A stretch of 64,000 nucleotides of DNA from Erinaceus europaeus (lineage: Eukaryota > Chordata > Mammalia > Eulipotyphla > Erinaceidae). The notes below the pieces were generated by a model that worked only from the letters and a program-made list of their open reading frames with translations, searched no databases and was not told where the DNA came from. The stretch covers positions 73,636,553 through 73,700,552 of the forward strand of contig NC_080168.1 in NCBI RefSeq assembly GCF_950295315.1, read 5' to 3'. The position numbers were made by a program, and so were the translations under genes. Of this stretch, positions 31,340 through 41,519 are shown piece after piece (position 1 is the stretch's first letter; the number at the start of each line of letters is the position of its first letter).

Positions 31340-31990
31340 AAAGTCATTCTTTACCAGAAGAATCCAGATTATACCTGTTAGGCTAAACTGTGCCAGGATG
31401 TGGGTTCTAAGAGACAGAATATTAGGTGGAAGCAAGGAAGGCTGAGGGATCGAGGGAAGGATTGGGGAAGAGCCAGGGGTAATGACTTCACTGATTTAGG
31501 AAGGAGTGAAAGAGAACCCTCCTCACCTTACCATCCACCCATTCAGCACCTTATTTCCTTGCATCAAAATGGAAACCTGAAGACACAGCAATTTCTCCAA
31601 GTGCCATTTTGTTAGTGTGGGGTTGTTAGTATGTCTTTTGCCTCTCAGGTGATGTCTGGAAAGCAGGTGGAGGAGACCTTAATAAAGGGAGGGCGGCAGA
31701 AGTGGCTGAAGATGAATGTAGCTTGACTGCTATTAGCATGGAGCAATAAGAAAATGAGGCTCAAATCTGAACTGAGGTGGCTCTATTTTGTCATCTCATG
31801 GAGACTGTGAACATTTTGAAACATTTTATAGGGTGCAAATTCAGTCTTCACCACAACTCTCATGAAGCAGAGATTATCATTCCTCTTTTACAAAACAGTG
31901 ACTAGAAGTGTTTAAACAATTTCCCTAATGTCTTGCACTTAGAAAGTGTCAGACTGTGGCTCCTATGTGTTGAGGCTATTAGCTTTGCTC
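31340..31990. other. Unique sequence, nothing recognised
   Basis: No repeat or coding signal recognised. Confidence 0.4.
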
Positions 31991-31992
31991 TT

Positions 31993-32046
31993 AACACACA
32001 CAACACAACACAAAACACACACACACATACACACACACATACACTT
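31993..32046. repeat. (CA)n microsatellite
   Basis: About 50 nt of CA units with AA and TA interruptions. Confidence 0.9.
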
Positions 32047-32704
32047 CAAAGAGGGTGTGATTATTAGAGTTAAATGTTTTTTCCTCATAAGAAGAGAGGA
32101 AGTGGTTTAAAAACTGAGGTCTTAGGTGGAAAAAGTCTCACCAGTTTCCTCAGTTGCTTTTGAGTGGGGCAGCTAGAGGTCATATCTGCTGATTTGGGGA
32201 GACTCTGAGACAAGTAGAGACACTCAAATTGTTTGGAACCACAGACAAGTAGAAATACACAGTTGGATCTGGAAGTCATAAATTAGATGCAGTCTCAAAC
32301 AGAAAACTTCTGGCATAATTAAAAGTTGAGAAAGTCTGAGAGTGACCAGTATGAAAATGACCTGCTCAAATCTATAAAAAAGAAAAGACAATAAAAAAGA
32401 ATATTTAAATGGAATTAATGATAACTTAATCATAAATTTAAGGAAAACAGAAATTACCAGACTGGAAATGACTTTGGCCCAAGTCCAGACATTACATGAA
32501 GCATATTCAGAAGGTAATGAAGAAGGAGCTACTAGGATAGCAGGTGGAGAAATGCTATCAAAGTATTGTCCCCAAGATCTCATGCCCACAGAATGTGAGT
32601 GGGTGGAGGGAGGATTATGTTTGTTTGTCTTGAGGCTCTACTAGCAAATTAATCTAATCAGATCACAGGGACAGACAGATTTTTCCATCTGCATTTCATT
32701 ATTT
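32047..32704. other. Unique sequence, nothing recognised
   Basis: No repeat recognised. A 121-codon minus open frame (32224-32589) has no motif and no supporting signal, so it was not called. Confidence 0.4.
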
Positions 32705-32720
32705 AGAAAAGGGAATTCCT

Positions 32721-33376
32721 TACTACTCAGCTATTAAAAAATGGTGAATTCACCTTCCCCCCATCTTGGATGAAACTTGAAGGAATCTTGTTAAGTGAGA
32801 TAAGTCAGAAACAGAAGGATGAATATGGGATGATCTTACTCATAGGCAGAAATTGAAAAACAAAATGAGAAGGCAAAACACAAAGCAGAACTTGAACTGG
32901 AGTTGGTGTACTGCACCAAAGTAAAAGACTCTGGGGTGGCAGATGGCAGAGGAGGACCTAGTGGGGGTTGAATTATGTGGGAAACTAGGAAATGTTATGC
33001 ATGTACAAACTATTGTTATTTTACTTTTTTAAATTTATTTTTTCTTCTATTGCCCTTGTTTTTTATTGTTATTGTATTTATTATTATTGTTGTTACTGAT
33101 GTCCTCGTTGTTAGATAGGACAGAGAGAAATGGAGAGAGGAGAGGAAGACAGAGAGGGGGAGAGAAAGATAGACACCTGCAGACGTGCGTTACTGCCTGT
33201 GAAGTGACCCCCTGTAGGTGGGGAGCCAGGGGGTTGAACTGGGATCCTTATGCTGGCCCTTGCACTTCGTGCCACGTGTGCCTAACCCACTGCACTACCA
33301 CCCAACTCCCTGTATTTTACTCTTGACCATAAACCATTAATACTCCAATAAAGAAATTAAAAAAAAAAAGAAAGAA
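32721..33376 (+). mobile_element. L1, short-type 3' end, interrupted by SINE-A
   Basis: The ORF2 terminus at nucleotide level (CAGAAGGATGAATATGGGATG) and the short 3' UTR end CTCCAATAAAGAAATTAAAA. The perfect 16-bp TSD is AGAAAAGGGAATTCCT (32705-32720 and 33377-33392). Confidence 0.93.
33026..33310 (-). mobile_element. SINE-A, minus, within L1
   Basis: A complete reverse copy with a 9-bp TSD, TATTTTACT (33017-33025 and 33313-33321), inside the L1 3' UTR. Confidence 0.92.
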
Positions 33377-33392
33377 AGAAAAGGGAATTCCT

Positions 33393-33803
33393 ATCTGGGC
33401 ATTTTAAATAACTGAGAGGTTTATTTATTTATTTATTTATTTATATAGTACTCTAGTAAGCATAGCCTAAAATAAAAAGACTGTATTAAAAATTAAGATT
33501 ACAGCTCAAGGGGCAGAATGCCAGGCAAGTTTCCACCGGGGTTTTAAAAAAACCCAGTATTTCATGACCACTGCAAGACCAAGGCAGGGTTTGCAGGAGG
33601 GGCTCTTTATTGAAGCCAGGTGTGAGCTGTTTCCTCTTCTGGCTATAAGTCTTGTGGGTCCTGGGGAGGATTTCCTGTAGTGGTTGTGAATTTCTGGCCC
33701 AAGTTCTTAGTGCATCACTCTTCCCTACTACACCCACTAGGTACTACTTGGTATGATTTCTCTCTTCCTGCCCCTTCTTCCTCTTATCCCTACTCTCCCT
33801 TAC
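33393..33803. other. Mostly unique sequence
   Basis: Contains a short TTTA repeat (33419-33445); otherwise nothing recognised. Confidence 0.4.
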
Positions 33804-34150
33804 TGTGACAGATTGAAGATTTGTATTCCTCTTGGATTCATATTTTGAGACACTACTCACCACTGTGGTAGTATTTGGAGGTGGGGTCTTTGGAAGGTAA
33901 CTGGATTTGGATGTGATCTGAAGGATTGAAGCTCCCTTCTGGGGATTAGTGCCCATACAGAGGAAATAAGAGGCCAGAGATCTTTCTTGGCAGCAGGAAG
34001 AAAACAGAAAGAGTGTCCTCACTAGACCCTACAATGCTTGCACCCAGGTCTTCAATGTCCAACAGCCTCCTACACTGTGGGAAATAAATGTTTGTTGTTT
34101 AAGCCCTCAGTTTCGGTGCTTTGCAACAGCAGCCAGAGCAAACTGAGACA
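33804..34150 (+). mobile_element. Ancient MaLR/MLT1-like LTR
   Basis: Begins TGTGACAGATTGAAG and contains TATTTGGAGGTGGGGTCTTTG, GGATTAGTGCCCATACAGAGG and GGAAATAAATGTTTGTTG. It ends AACTGAGACA. Order and wording match the old mammalian-wide LTR class, as recalled from consensus patterns. Confidence 0.7.
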
Positions 34151-34164
34151 CTTTGCTTTCCAAG

Positions 34165-34530
34165 TCTACTTCTTTGGGCAGTTGCACTCACCACTATACC
34201 CAACATGTTTGAAAAATAATCCTGAGATTTGACTCATGATATTTTTGTTTAACATGACTGTAGTAGAACTTCTTTGAGTCAGGAATAAATGTCCCTGCCT
34301 ACCCTCTGTTGAAGAGAGGATATATATATTTTACTGGAGAGCCCCTTCTGCAACCAAGGATACCAGTGGCTGCCTCACCATAGACTTGTAAAACATAAAC
34401 TACAGGCCTCAGACCAGTGCCTGGCACCTTGGAACTGCTTGAAAAATATTGATTTACCCAGAATATAAAAGCAAGATAGCTGATTCCACTCATTTGCAAA
34501 ACAAAGAAGGACTTGTACATGGCATTCTTA
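34165..34530. other. Unique sequence, nothing recognised
   Basis: No repeat or coding signal recognised. Confidence 0.35.
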
Positions 34531-35345
34531 GTATTTTTTTCTTATAATTGATAGTTTATATTTCTTGACCATTTTCATACAATTCCCAATTCTCTTCCCT
34601 ACCTCCTGTCTTTGATAATAACAATATGATCTTTTCTGAGCATTTGTCTTTCTCTGTTTAATTCATTGCACTTAACATATCCTCCTGAAGTTCCATCCAA
34701 GTTACTGCAAATGTAAGATTTCTATAATAATTTTTTTATTCAGCATTTATCTTATCTATGAGATGTTACTTTCCATGACCATAGCTTTTGTTTTTAGGTC
34801 TATACCAGCTGATTTATTCAGAACTATATGTTCTTCATTTATATCTATTTTTTTTTCTGTTTCTCATAGGTATCATTATCTCTTTGAGGGTTTTAAACAT
34901 ATTTTTAAAAGCACCATTATTTTTTTTCAATTGACGTAATAGTCATTTTCAACAACCATATGTGTTTTAGAGGTACTACTTCACACCTTTTTAAAATATA
35001 TGTCAGTTATCCCCAAATCACCATTATCCTTCCTTCTCAGACTTTTGGATACTCTTGCCCCAGTCAACCTCAGTTCTTTAGTCAGCCTAAGTCTTTGCTT
35101 TTGTTAATTCCCTTGATTTATTTCCCTATACTCCACAGATGAGTGCTATTGTCTAGTGTTCGTCTTTCTTCTGACTTATTTCACTTAGCCTAGAATCCCT
35201 CCTATTCTCCCCCATGTTGTAGCTAGAGGCAAAATCGCATCCTTTCTCATAGTTGAGTAGTAGTCCATTGTGAACACACTTATTTTAAAATTGCTTAAGT
35301 ATTTCCATTTTTCAACGAATACATCTTTTTTTCTGGTGTCTCAAA
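34530..35345 (-). mobile_element. Old L1 3' UTR/ORF2-end fragments, minus
   Basis: Two stretches (34530-34770 and 34920-35345) show the reverse L1 pattern: GAAGTTCCATCCAAGTTACTG, ATTTCACTTAGCCTAGAATCC and GTAGTAGTCCATTGTGAACAC. They are diverged and may be two old insertions. Confidence 0.55.
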
Positions 35346-35704
35346 TTGTTGTCTGACTTCCATAAAAATTTAAGCTTGAAAAAAAAATTAGCTTGTATGT
35401 TTATCTTCAGAGGTTTACTCTGCCTGTGACTTGGGTTTATTTTCCTTCTGATTTGTGGTCTTGACATTACTTGCATGTGGCCCCCAGGAACTCTGTACTT
35501 GATCCAGGTGGAATATTGGTAACTAGGCTTCTTCTCCCTTGTGCTGGGGATACAGACATGTAGTCACCAAGCTGATGGGTGAATTCACTCAAATTAGATC
35601 TCAGGGCTATGCCTGCTTCCTCCCAACACTGCAGTTCATGGTTTTTATTAAATCATTAGTACTCAGGTTGTTCAGTGACTACATGTCTTCCCATTTTTAT
35701 TTTA
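35346..35704. other. Unique sequence, nothing recognised
   Basis: No repeat or coding signal recognised. Confidence 0.35.
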
Positions 35705-35711
35705 TTTATTT

Positions 35712-35835
35712 TTTTTCACCAGAGCACTGCTCAGCTTTGGCTTATGGTGATGTGGGGGATAGAACTTGGGATTTTAGAGCCTCAATCATGAGAGTCTATT
35801 TGGATGACCATTATGTTATCTACCCCTGCCTAGTT
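35712..35835 (-). mobile_element. SINE-C, minus
   Basis: CACCAGAGCACTGCTCAGC, GAACTTGGGATTTTAGAGCC and ACCATTATGTTATCTACCCC are in reverse order. Confidence 0.85.
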
Positions 35836-36094
35836 GCCCATTTTTAAAAAGAGAAGATGATCAGCACTACCTGGTTTTTCAGATGGTGGCCCTTACCCAG
35901 GTCTTCTTCTGTACTTGGGTGATTTTATACCCTCCTAGTCCAAAGGACTAAAATTTTGGTTATTCCTATTTTTTTTGTCTAGGAGATGAATAGGTTCATG
36001 GCTTCAGCTCTGTATAGTACTGTGTTTCTCTTCTATAGATATAATTGTCCAAGTCCCCTTAAGTATATATATAATTGTCCAAGTCCCCTTATGG

Positions 36095-36660
36095 GGGAGA
36101 ATAATGATTTATAAAGTCATTACTACATGGATACAATTTATTATCTCCTAATGATAGGTGTCTGTACCCCACCCCACCACCATCCTAAGTCTTCGTCTAC
36201 CATCATATACTGGGTCCCTGAAGTCCTCAAAACCTCTCCCATTTTTTCCCTTTAGAGTACTTGGTTCTGTCTGCTGCAGTTGAATACAACTTGTATAAAT
36301 TCCACCCTGTGTTTTCCCCTTTCTTTCCTTGTGCCGTAAGTCCCATCCATGAGTGAGGTTATCAGGTATTCATCTTTCTTCTTCTAGTTTATCTCACTTA
36401 ACATAATTTCTTCAAGTTCCATCCAAGATGTGGCAAAGGAGAAAATTTCAAAATTTCTTATAGTTGTGCAGTATTCCTTTGTGTGTACATATAACACAAG
36501 TTTCCTTGCCATTCACATATCATAAGGCATGTCAATTGTTTTCAAATTTGGGCTATTATAAATAGTGCTGCCATGAATATAACTGTACAGAAATCTCTTC
36601 ATATCAGTGTTTTATGCATTTTTTGGATAAATTCCTAGGAGAGAAATTGCCAGAAGAAAT
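36095..36660 (-). mobile_element. Old L1 3' UTR and ORF2 end, minus
   Basis: The UTR part (GATTTATAAAGTCATTACTAC) continues into reversed ORF2-end sequence (TTCAAGTTCCATCCAAGATG, GCAGTATTCCTTTGTGTG, GGGCTATTATAAATAGTGC). Confidence 0.7.
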
Positions 36661-36819
36661 ACTTATTTTATTTATCACTGTAATTTTATTCTAAATATGT
36701 ACAAATTGTACTTGGGGTAAGGTTGGAGGGCTACGCACTTGGGTTCATTATGTCATCTTTCCAGGAAGTGCCCCTCCTCATTTGTTATGCTTCTAGACTT
36801 TCATATAAAAGTACTCTGT

Positions 36820-37588
36820 GGGGAGTCAGGCGGTAGCACAGTGGCTTAAGTGCATGTGGTGCAAAATGCAAGGACCATTGTAAGCATCCTGGTTCGAGGC
36901 CCCAGCTCCCCACCTGCAGGGCAGTCACTTCACAGATGGTGAAGCCAGTCTGTAGGTGTCTATCTTTCTCTCCCCTTCTCTGTCTTCCCCTCCTCTCTCT
37001 ATTTCTGCTGGGAAATTGTGCAGATGCAGTCACATCTGCCATGTTGTCCCCTCAGGCTATTGCTAGTTCCTGCAAGAGTTGGGACATTCTCGGAGTGCCT
37101 GTTCCGCCATGTTGTGCCCTCAGGGCATTGTCAATTCCTCATGATGGTTGGAGCACTTTGTTTACTCCTCCCCTTCCCATCTCCTCGAGAGCTATTATCC
37201 TATCCTGGAGTGCTTTGTTTACTCCTTCCCCTTCCCATTATCCTATCCCCGAGTGCCTTGTTTCCTAGCCTCCCATAAAAGCCCTTCTTCTTCCGCCCCT
37301 TGATCTCTTGCCTGTTTTTCACATTGGTGAATGGAAGGGTGTGGAGCGTAGCAAAAGGCGGCCATTTTGGCTAGCTCCACGTGGCCCGAACTGCTGTGCT
37401 CTCACCCAACTCTGAGGTGTCTGCATGAATAAAGAATTGTGTTCCCTCTCCACTCTGAATCTCCTCTTTCTCTCCTCTGCGTTGCAGCTGACACATTTCT
37501 CTCTATCCTATCCAATAATGATGACATCAATAACAACAACTACAACAATAAAACAAGGGCAACAAAAGGAAATAAATAAATATTTTTA
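36820..37588 (+). mobile_element. SINE-A, interrupted by an LTR
   Basis: The head and body run 36820-37005 and the tail runs 37496-37588. The TSD is AAAAGTACTCTGT (36807-36819) and AAAAGTCACTCTGT (37589-37602). The LTR sits in the CT-rich part. Confidence 0.92.
37006..37495 (+). mobile_element. Solo LTR, same family as the provirus LTR
   Basis: It starts TGCTGGGAAATTGTGC and ends CTGACACA, with CATAAAAGCCC (about 37275) and AATAAAG (about 37427). It is inserted in a SINE; the flanks duplicate TTTC, up to ATTTCT depending on how junction bases are assigned. There is no internal retroviral sequence, consistent with LTR-LTR recombination. It is in opposite orientation to the LTR at 22154-22565. 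Confidence 0.92.
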
Positions 37589-37602
37589 AAAAGTCACTCT
37601 GT

Positions 37603-38163
37603 AAATACTGGTGGTTTGTTGTCACTGAGACATGAGCCTGTTGGAGAAGTAGAAGCCTAAGAGTAAGAAAAGTCACTAGAAGTTCATAGAAAGTTCTGCT
37701 GGTGGATCTGGGCTTTACCTACACATGTCAGGGGCCTTTCTTTTCTGACTACAAGCCTCTGTCTGAACATCATGGTGTCCCGGTGTCCCTATTACTAGAG
37801 AAAATGTGAACCGTCTTAGTGTAGAGAACCATCCACATACATTTAAGAGCCTTTAAGGTCAATGGTTACTGGAAGAGTGATGTCTTTTAAGCTGACATGT
37901 GGCTCTTGGGATGCTTTGGCATCATAAAATCTGGATAATTGGAGCAGTGGTTCAATGTTTATTTTCTGACTCAGTGGCAGAAACAGAATTGGGTTTATTG
38001 CTGATGGGATATTAACCCCTGTGAAATGTGGATCTCAGATAATTTATAGAGAATTTAATCTGCTTTAGGCTAATCAAGTACCGTCTGTGGAGAAAAACAA
38101 GTCAGTAGTTTACACTCAGCAGGAAACTTTGTCAGTTGGTTGTCAGAACTCAAAGGTGTAATT
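37603..38163. other. Unique sequence, nothing recognised
   Basis: No repeat or coding signal recognised. Confidence 0.4.
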
Positions 38164-38169
38164 AAAATC

Positions 38170-38829
38170 TGTAGGGAAATTGTGGGAATGTGGTGGATCC
38201 TGGCAGGGTTTGATCTGAGAGGTGCATCCATTCTGTTAGTCTCTCTCTCTTTGGAGAGGTTGAGCAAGGGGGGACACAGGAACCTCAAAAGGTTGCCCGC
38301 CGTATCAGACTTCCTTGCCTCACAAAACACCCTGCATTTGTCTGCCTCCAGGAGCCCGGCATTCCTTAAAACATTAAACCTGCTCCACCCTGCATTCCTT
38401 GATACTATGGTACACCCTTTTATTATCTACACATCAATCTTCTGCTTTGTCTTACAAATTACTAAAGGTCTCCTTCCTAATTCCCCACAGGGTATTGCTA
38501 ATACTACCAGTTGAACCCCTAGCAACAGTTGCTGGGGACGTCCATACCATTCCTGGCTCCTTTTGCCGTTCTCTGCCCCTTTCCTAACCATGTATGGTAT
38601 TGTCAAGCCACTTCCATTTCTGTCTTGTCTCTTTGGTGTTCCAACCTGGAGGTGCACGGGCATGCAGACCAGGAGGCTGATGTCGGCCATTGTGGTTTGC
38701 ACCTTGTGGCTTAACCAGGTGTGCTACTGTCCGACTCTGGGGCACTCGAATGGATAAAGATTTGTACTGCCTTGCTGCCACAAGCTTGGTTTCTGGGTCA
38801 TCTCTCTCTCTTGCATTGCTAGCCCGACA
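38170..38829 (+). mobile_element. Probable solo LTR, class II-like, third family
   Basis: It starts TGTAGGGAAATTGTGGG, similar to the start of the 37006 LTR. It ends with a U5-like stretch, CTGGGTCATCTCTCTCTC to AGCCCGACA, resembling the 47762 LTR. A GATAAAG lies about 75 nt before the end. The candidate 6-bp TSD is AAAATC (38164-38169) and AAATTC (38830-38835), with one mismatch. A reversed tRNA-SINE-like patch lies at about 38700-38740. Confidence 0.6.
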
Positions 38830-38835
38830 AAATTC

Positions 38836-39394
38836 AAAATTTAGCATAATTTTGATTCCCCTGTGTGTTTTTCTTATTTTGTGAGTCATAGGCATATTTT
38901 GATGATTACAACAAAGCCTATAGCTATTTGTATTTAATTTCATCAAGACAGAAGAGCCTGATACAGAAAATAATGGGAGTGTATGTTGTCTGTCTTTAGC
39001 GTCTGACACCAGATCTTTCTATGCATTATCTTGTGAAGGTATGAGAGCTTAGAAGACCCAGAGCTGGGTTCATTAGACACCCTCATTTGCTGCATTTATG
39101 GCTCCTCCTAGCTCAAGTTGTGTTTGCCTGCCCAGCATCCACCTAAGAATTGCATGCTTCCTTCTTGTGTAAAACATTTTTCACAGTCTGTCAGGGCTAC
39201 CCTGCCTACATTTTGGTACACCATGCAGGAGAGATTTAAGAATGGGCATATGTCCCAACTAGAATCTTCCTGGAACTTTCAAGAAGCACAGTAATTTATC
39301 CCCAGTGGGGTTCTGAGAACTCCCAATCTTTTGGGGAGCACCTGGCCAGCAGGTGGAGACAGAGGCAGAACTCTGAGGACATTTTAAAATCCAT
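38836..39394. other. Unique sequence, nothing recognised
   Basis: No repeat or coding signal recognised. Confidence 0.4.
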
Positions 39395-39399
39395 CTTTA

Positions 39400-40393
39400 T
39401 TTTGTTTTTAATAAGATTTATATAGCTCCATATGTACAATATTATGGTTTTATGAAATGATTACTGTAGCAAAACTAAATAATAAATCCATCTCCTCACC
39501 TAGTTATGGTGTGTGTGTTGAGAATGTCTAAAATCTACTCTCAACAAATTTCCAGTATTCGCTATAGTGTTAACTATAAACACCAAGTTGTACATTAACT
39601 GTCTAGACTTATTCATCCTACAACTCTGTACCCACATCATATTCCCACATGCCACTCTCCTGCCCTTGGTGACTATTGTTTTACTCTCTGTTTCTGTGTA
39701 TTTGGCTTTGTAAATTCCACATGGAAGTGAGATCGGGAGTGCTTTTCTTTCTGTGTTATTTCACTTAGTATAATGCTATCTAGATTCATCTGTACTGTTC
39801 CAAATGACAAGAGAGCATTATGATTCCTCATTGAGGTATGCTGACATACCAAATACAATTTTAATATCATATCTGTTTATGGTGTACAATATAGTCTATA
39901 TTTGTAAATATTGATAAGTGATAACCACATAGTTCTAATTCATAGATGCTAACTAAAAAAGTTGTCTTTAATATTAAATTTTATTTATTATGAAATAGAG
40001 AAGGGATATATATGGAGAGAGAACTGTTCAATGTGGACATAAAGTAAAAGGTGGTACTAGGGATTGAACCTTGTGACCTTAGGGGACTCAGGTATGAAAA
40101 GGATCTCATTTTAAAGGCTGAATAGCATCTCTCTGTATGTGCATCAAAATTCATTTACCTACCTATTCATCATTCAATAGACACAAGTTTTTTTCTGTAT
40201 TTTAGCAAGAAGCATGGGGGAGCTATCTCTTAGATATAGCTCTATGATTGGTTGAAATGATTTCATTTCCTTTGGATGTTATTGTCAGGGGAAGCATTGC
40301 TTGGTCATATAATAATTCTATTTTTAGTTTTTTGAAGAACTTTCATACTGCTTCTCATAGAGGTTTTGCTAATTTATAACACCACCAACAGTT
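39400..40393 (-). mobile_element. Old L1 3' UTR and ORF2 end, minus
   Basis: UTR at 39400-39960 (TATTTCACTTAGTATAATGC, CCTCATTGAGGTATGCTG) and ORF2 end at 40105-40393 (GGCTGAATAGCATC, TCATACTGCTTCTCATAG). A degraded SINE-like patch separates them at 39968-40103. Confidence 0.65.
39968..40103 (-). mobile_element. Degraded SINE, minus, inside old L1
   Basis: An AT-rich tail, a purine tract and a B-box-like GGGATTGAACCTTGTGACC, ending GGACTCAGGTATG. The family is uncertain. Confidence 0.4.
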
Positions 40394-40399
40394 CATAAG

Positions 40400-40857
40400 T
40401 GTTGGTATGCTTCTAATTCTGCTTCTAAAAACCCCTTCTATTTCATTTGGTTTAATCCCCCCTGCTTAACACTGTATTCTATTTACATAACCACTGTTAA
40501 CTAAGCACCGGCATGCCTACATGGCATTAGTTTGATCCCACTTAAAGCTGCGGTCTATTTACATAAACCACTGTTAACTAAGCACCACCCTCCCTCCAGG
40601 GCATTGGTGGTTCAGTGGTAGAATTCTCACCTGCTCTGTCCCCTCTCGTCACACCCTGATTTTCACCAATCTCTTTTTGCTCCACCCTCTCTACTTCACA
40701 TCCTGTTTACATCCTACTTTGCAAGTATATATATAAGGACAGGATTGTGATTAGAGTTTAGTTAGTTTATATGGCTTAGATTGTGCTGCGTTCTACATGA
40801 ATAAAGAGATACTGCATACAGCTCAACCATGAGTCCCTGGTCGTCTGTCACCCCCCT
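40400..40857 (+). mobile_element. 5' LTR of the miniature element
   Basis: It starts TGTTGGTATGCTTCTA and carries an extra CTGCTTCTAA near its start. A TATA-like AAGTATATATATAAGG (about 40725) and an AATAAAGAGATAC (about 40800) are visible. Its last bases are lost: GTCTGTCACCCCCC joins internal sequence directly, whereas the 3' LTR has about 25 more bases. Confidence 0.88.
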
Positions 40858-41016
40858 CAGGGCTCCCCTTGGCATCACACTGGTTCTTACTGCTCTCCTA
40901 TTTTGTTCTTCCATGTCTTATGCCAGTTCTTTTGAAAACACCTGTATGATATAGGTTTCTGTTCACCCCAGACTCCTGATACTATGGCCATTAGTTAAAA
41001 AGAAAGGGGGGAATAT
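40858..41016 (+). other. Internal remnant and polypurine tract
   Basis: The segment has no recognised retroviral domain. It ends with AAAAAGAAAGGGGGGA (40997-41012), a polypurine tract just before the 3' LTR. It could be the last part of a longer internal region. Confidence 0.7.
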
Positions 41017-41483
41017 TGTTGGTATGCTTCTAAAAACCCCTTCTGTTTCATTTGGTTTAATCCCCCCTGCTTAACACTGTATTCTATTTACATAACCACT
41101 GTTAACTAAGCACTGGCATGCCTGCATGGCATTGGTTTGATCCCACTTAAAGCTGCTGTCTATTTACATAAACCACTGTTAACTAAGCACCACCCTACCT
41201 CCAGGGCATTGGTGGTTCAGTGGTAGAATTCTTGCCTGCTCTGCCCCCTCTCCTTGTCACACCCTGATTTTCACCAATCTCTTTTTGCTCCACCCTCTCT
41301 ACTTCACATCCTGTTTACACCCTACTTGGCAAGTATATATATAAGGACAGGATTGTGATTAGAGTTTAGTTAGTTTAGATGGCTTAGATTGTGCTGCGTT
41401 CTACATGAATAAAGAGATACTGCATACAGCACAACCATGAGTCCCTGGTCGTCTGTCACCCGCCTGCAAAGCTAAGCCTGACG
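41017..41483 (+). mobile_element. 3' LTR of the miniature element
   Basis: Nearly identical to the 5' LTR over its length but with the full end, AGCTAAGCCTGACG. The terminal CA appears changed to CG. TATA-like and AATAAAG signals are conserved. Confidence 0.9.
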
Positions 41484-41519
41484 CATAAGGATCCCCCCCC
41501 CACAGCATATTCTCTTTAT

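Larger units (their letters stand above)
40400..41483 (+). mobile_element. Miniature two-LTR retroelement, class II-like
   Basis: Two direct LTRs (40400-40857 and 41017-41483) enclose only about 160 bp, the last part of which is a polypurine tract. The perfect 6-bp TSD CATAAG (40394-40399 and 41484-41489) shows it integrated as one unit. It lacks a recognisable primer-binding site, gag and pol. Confidence 0.9.

Noticed and set aside
32224..32589. 121-codon minus open frame
   Set aside because: No recognisable domain or supporting signals; composition is ordinary for AT-rich non-coding DNA.
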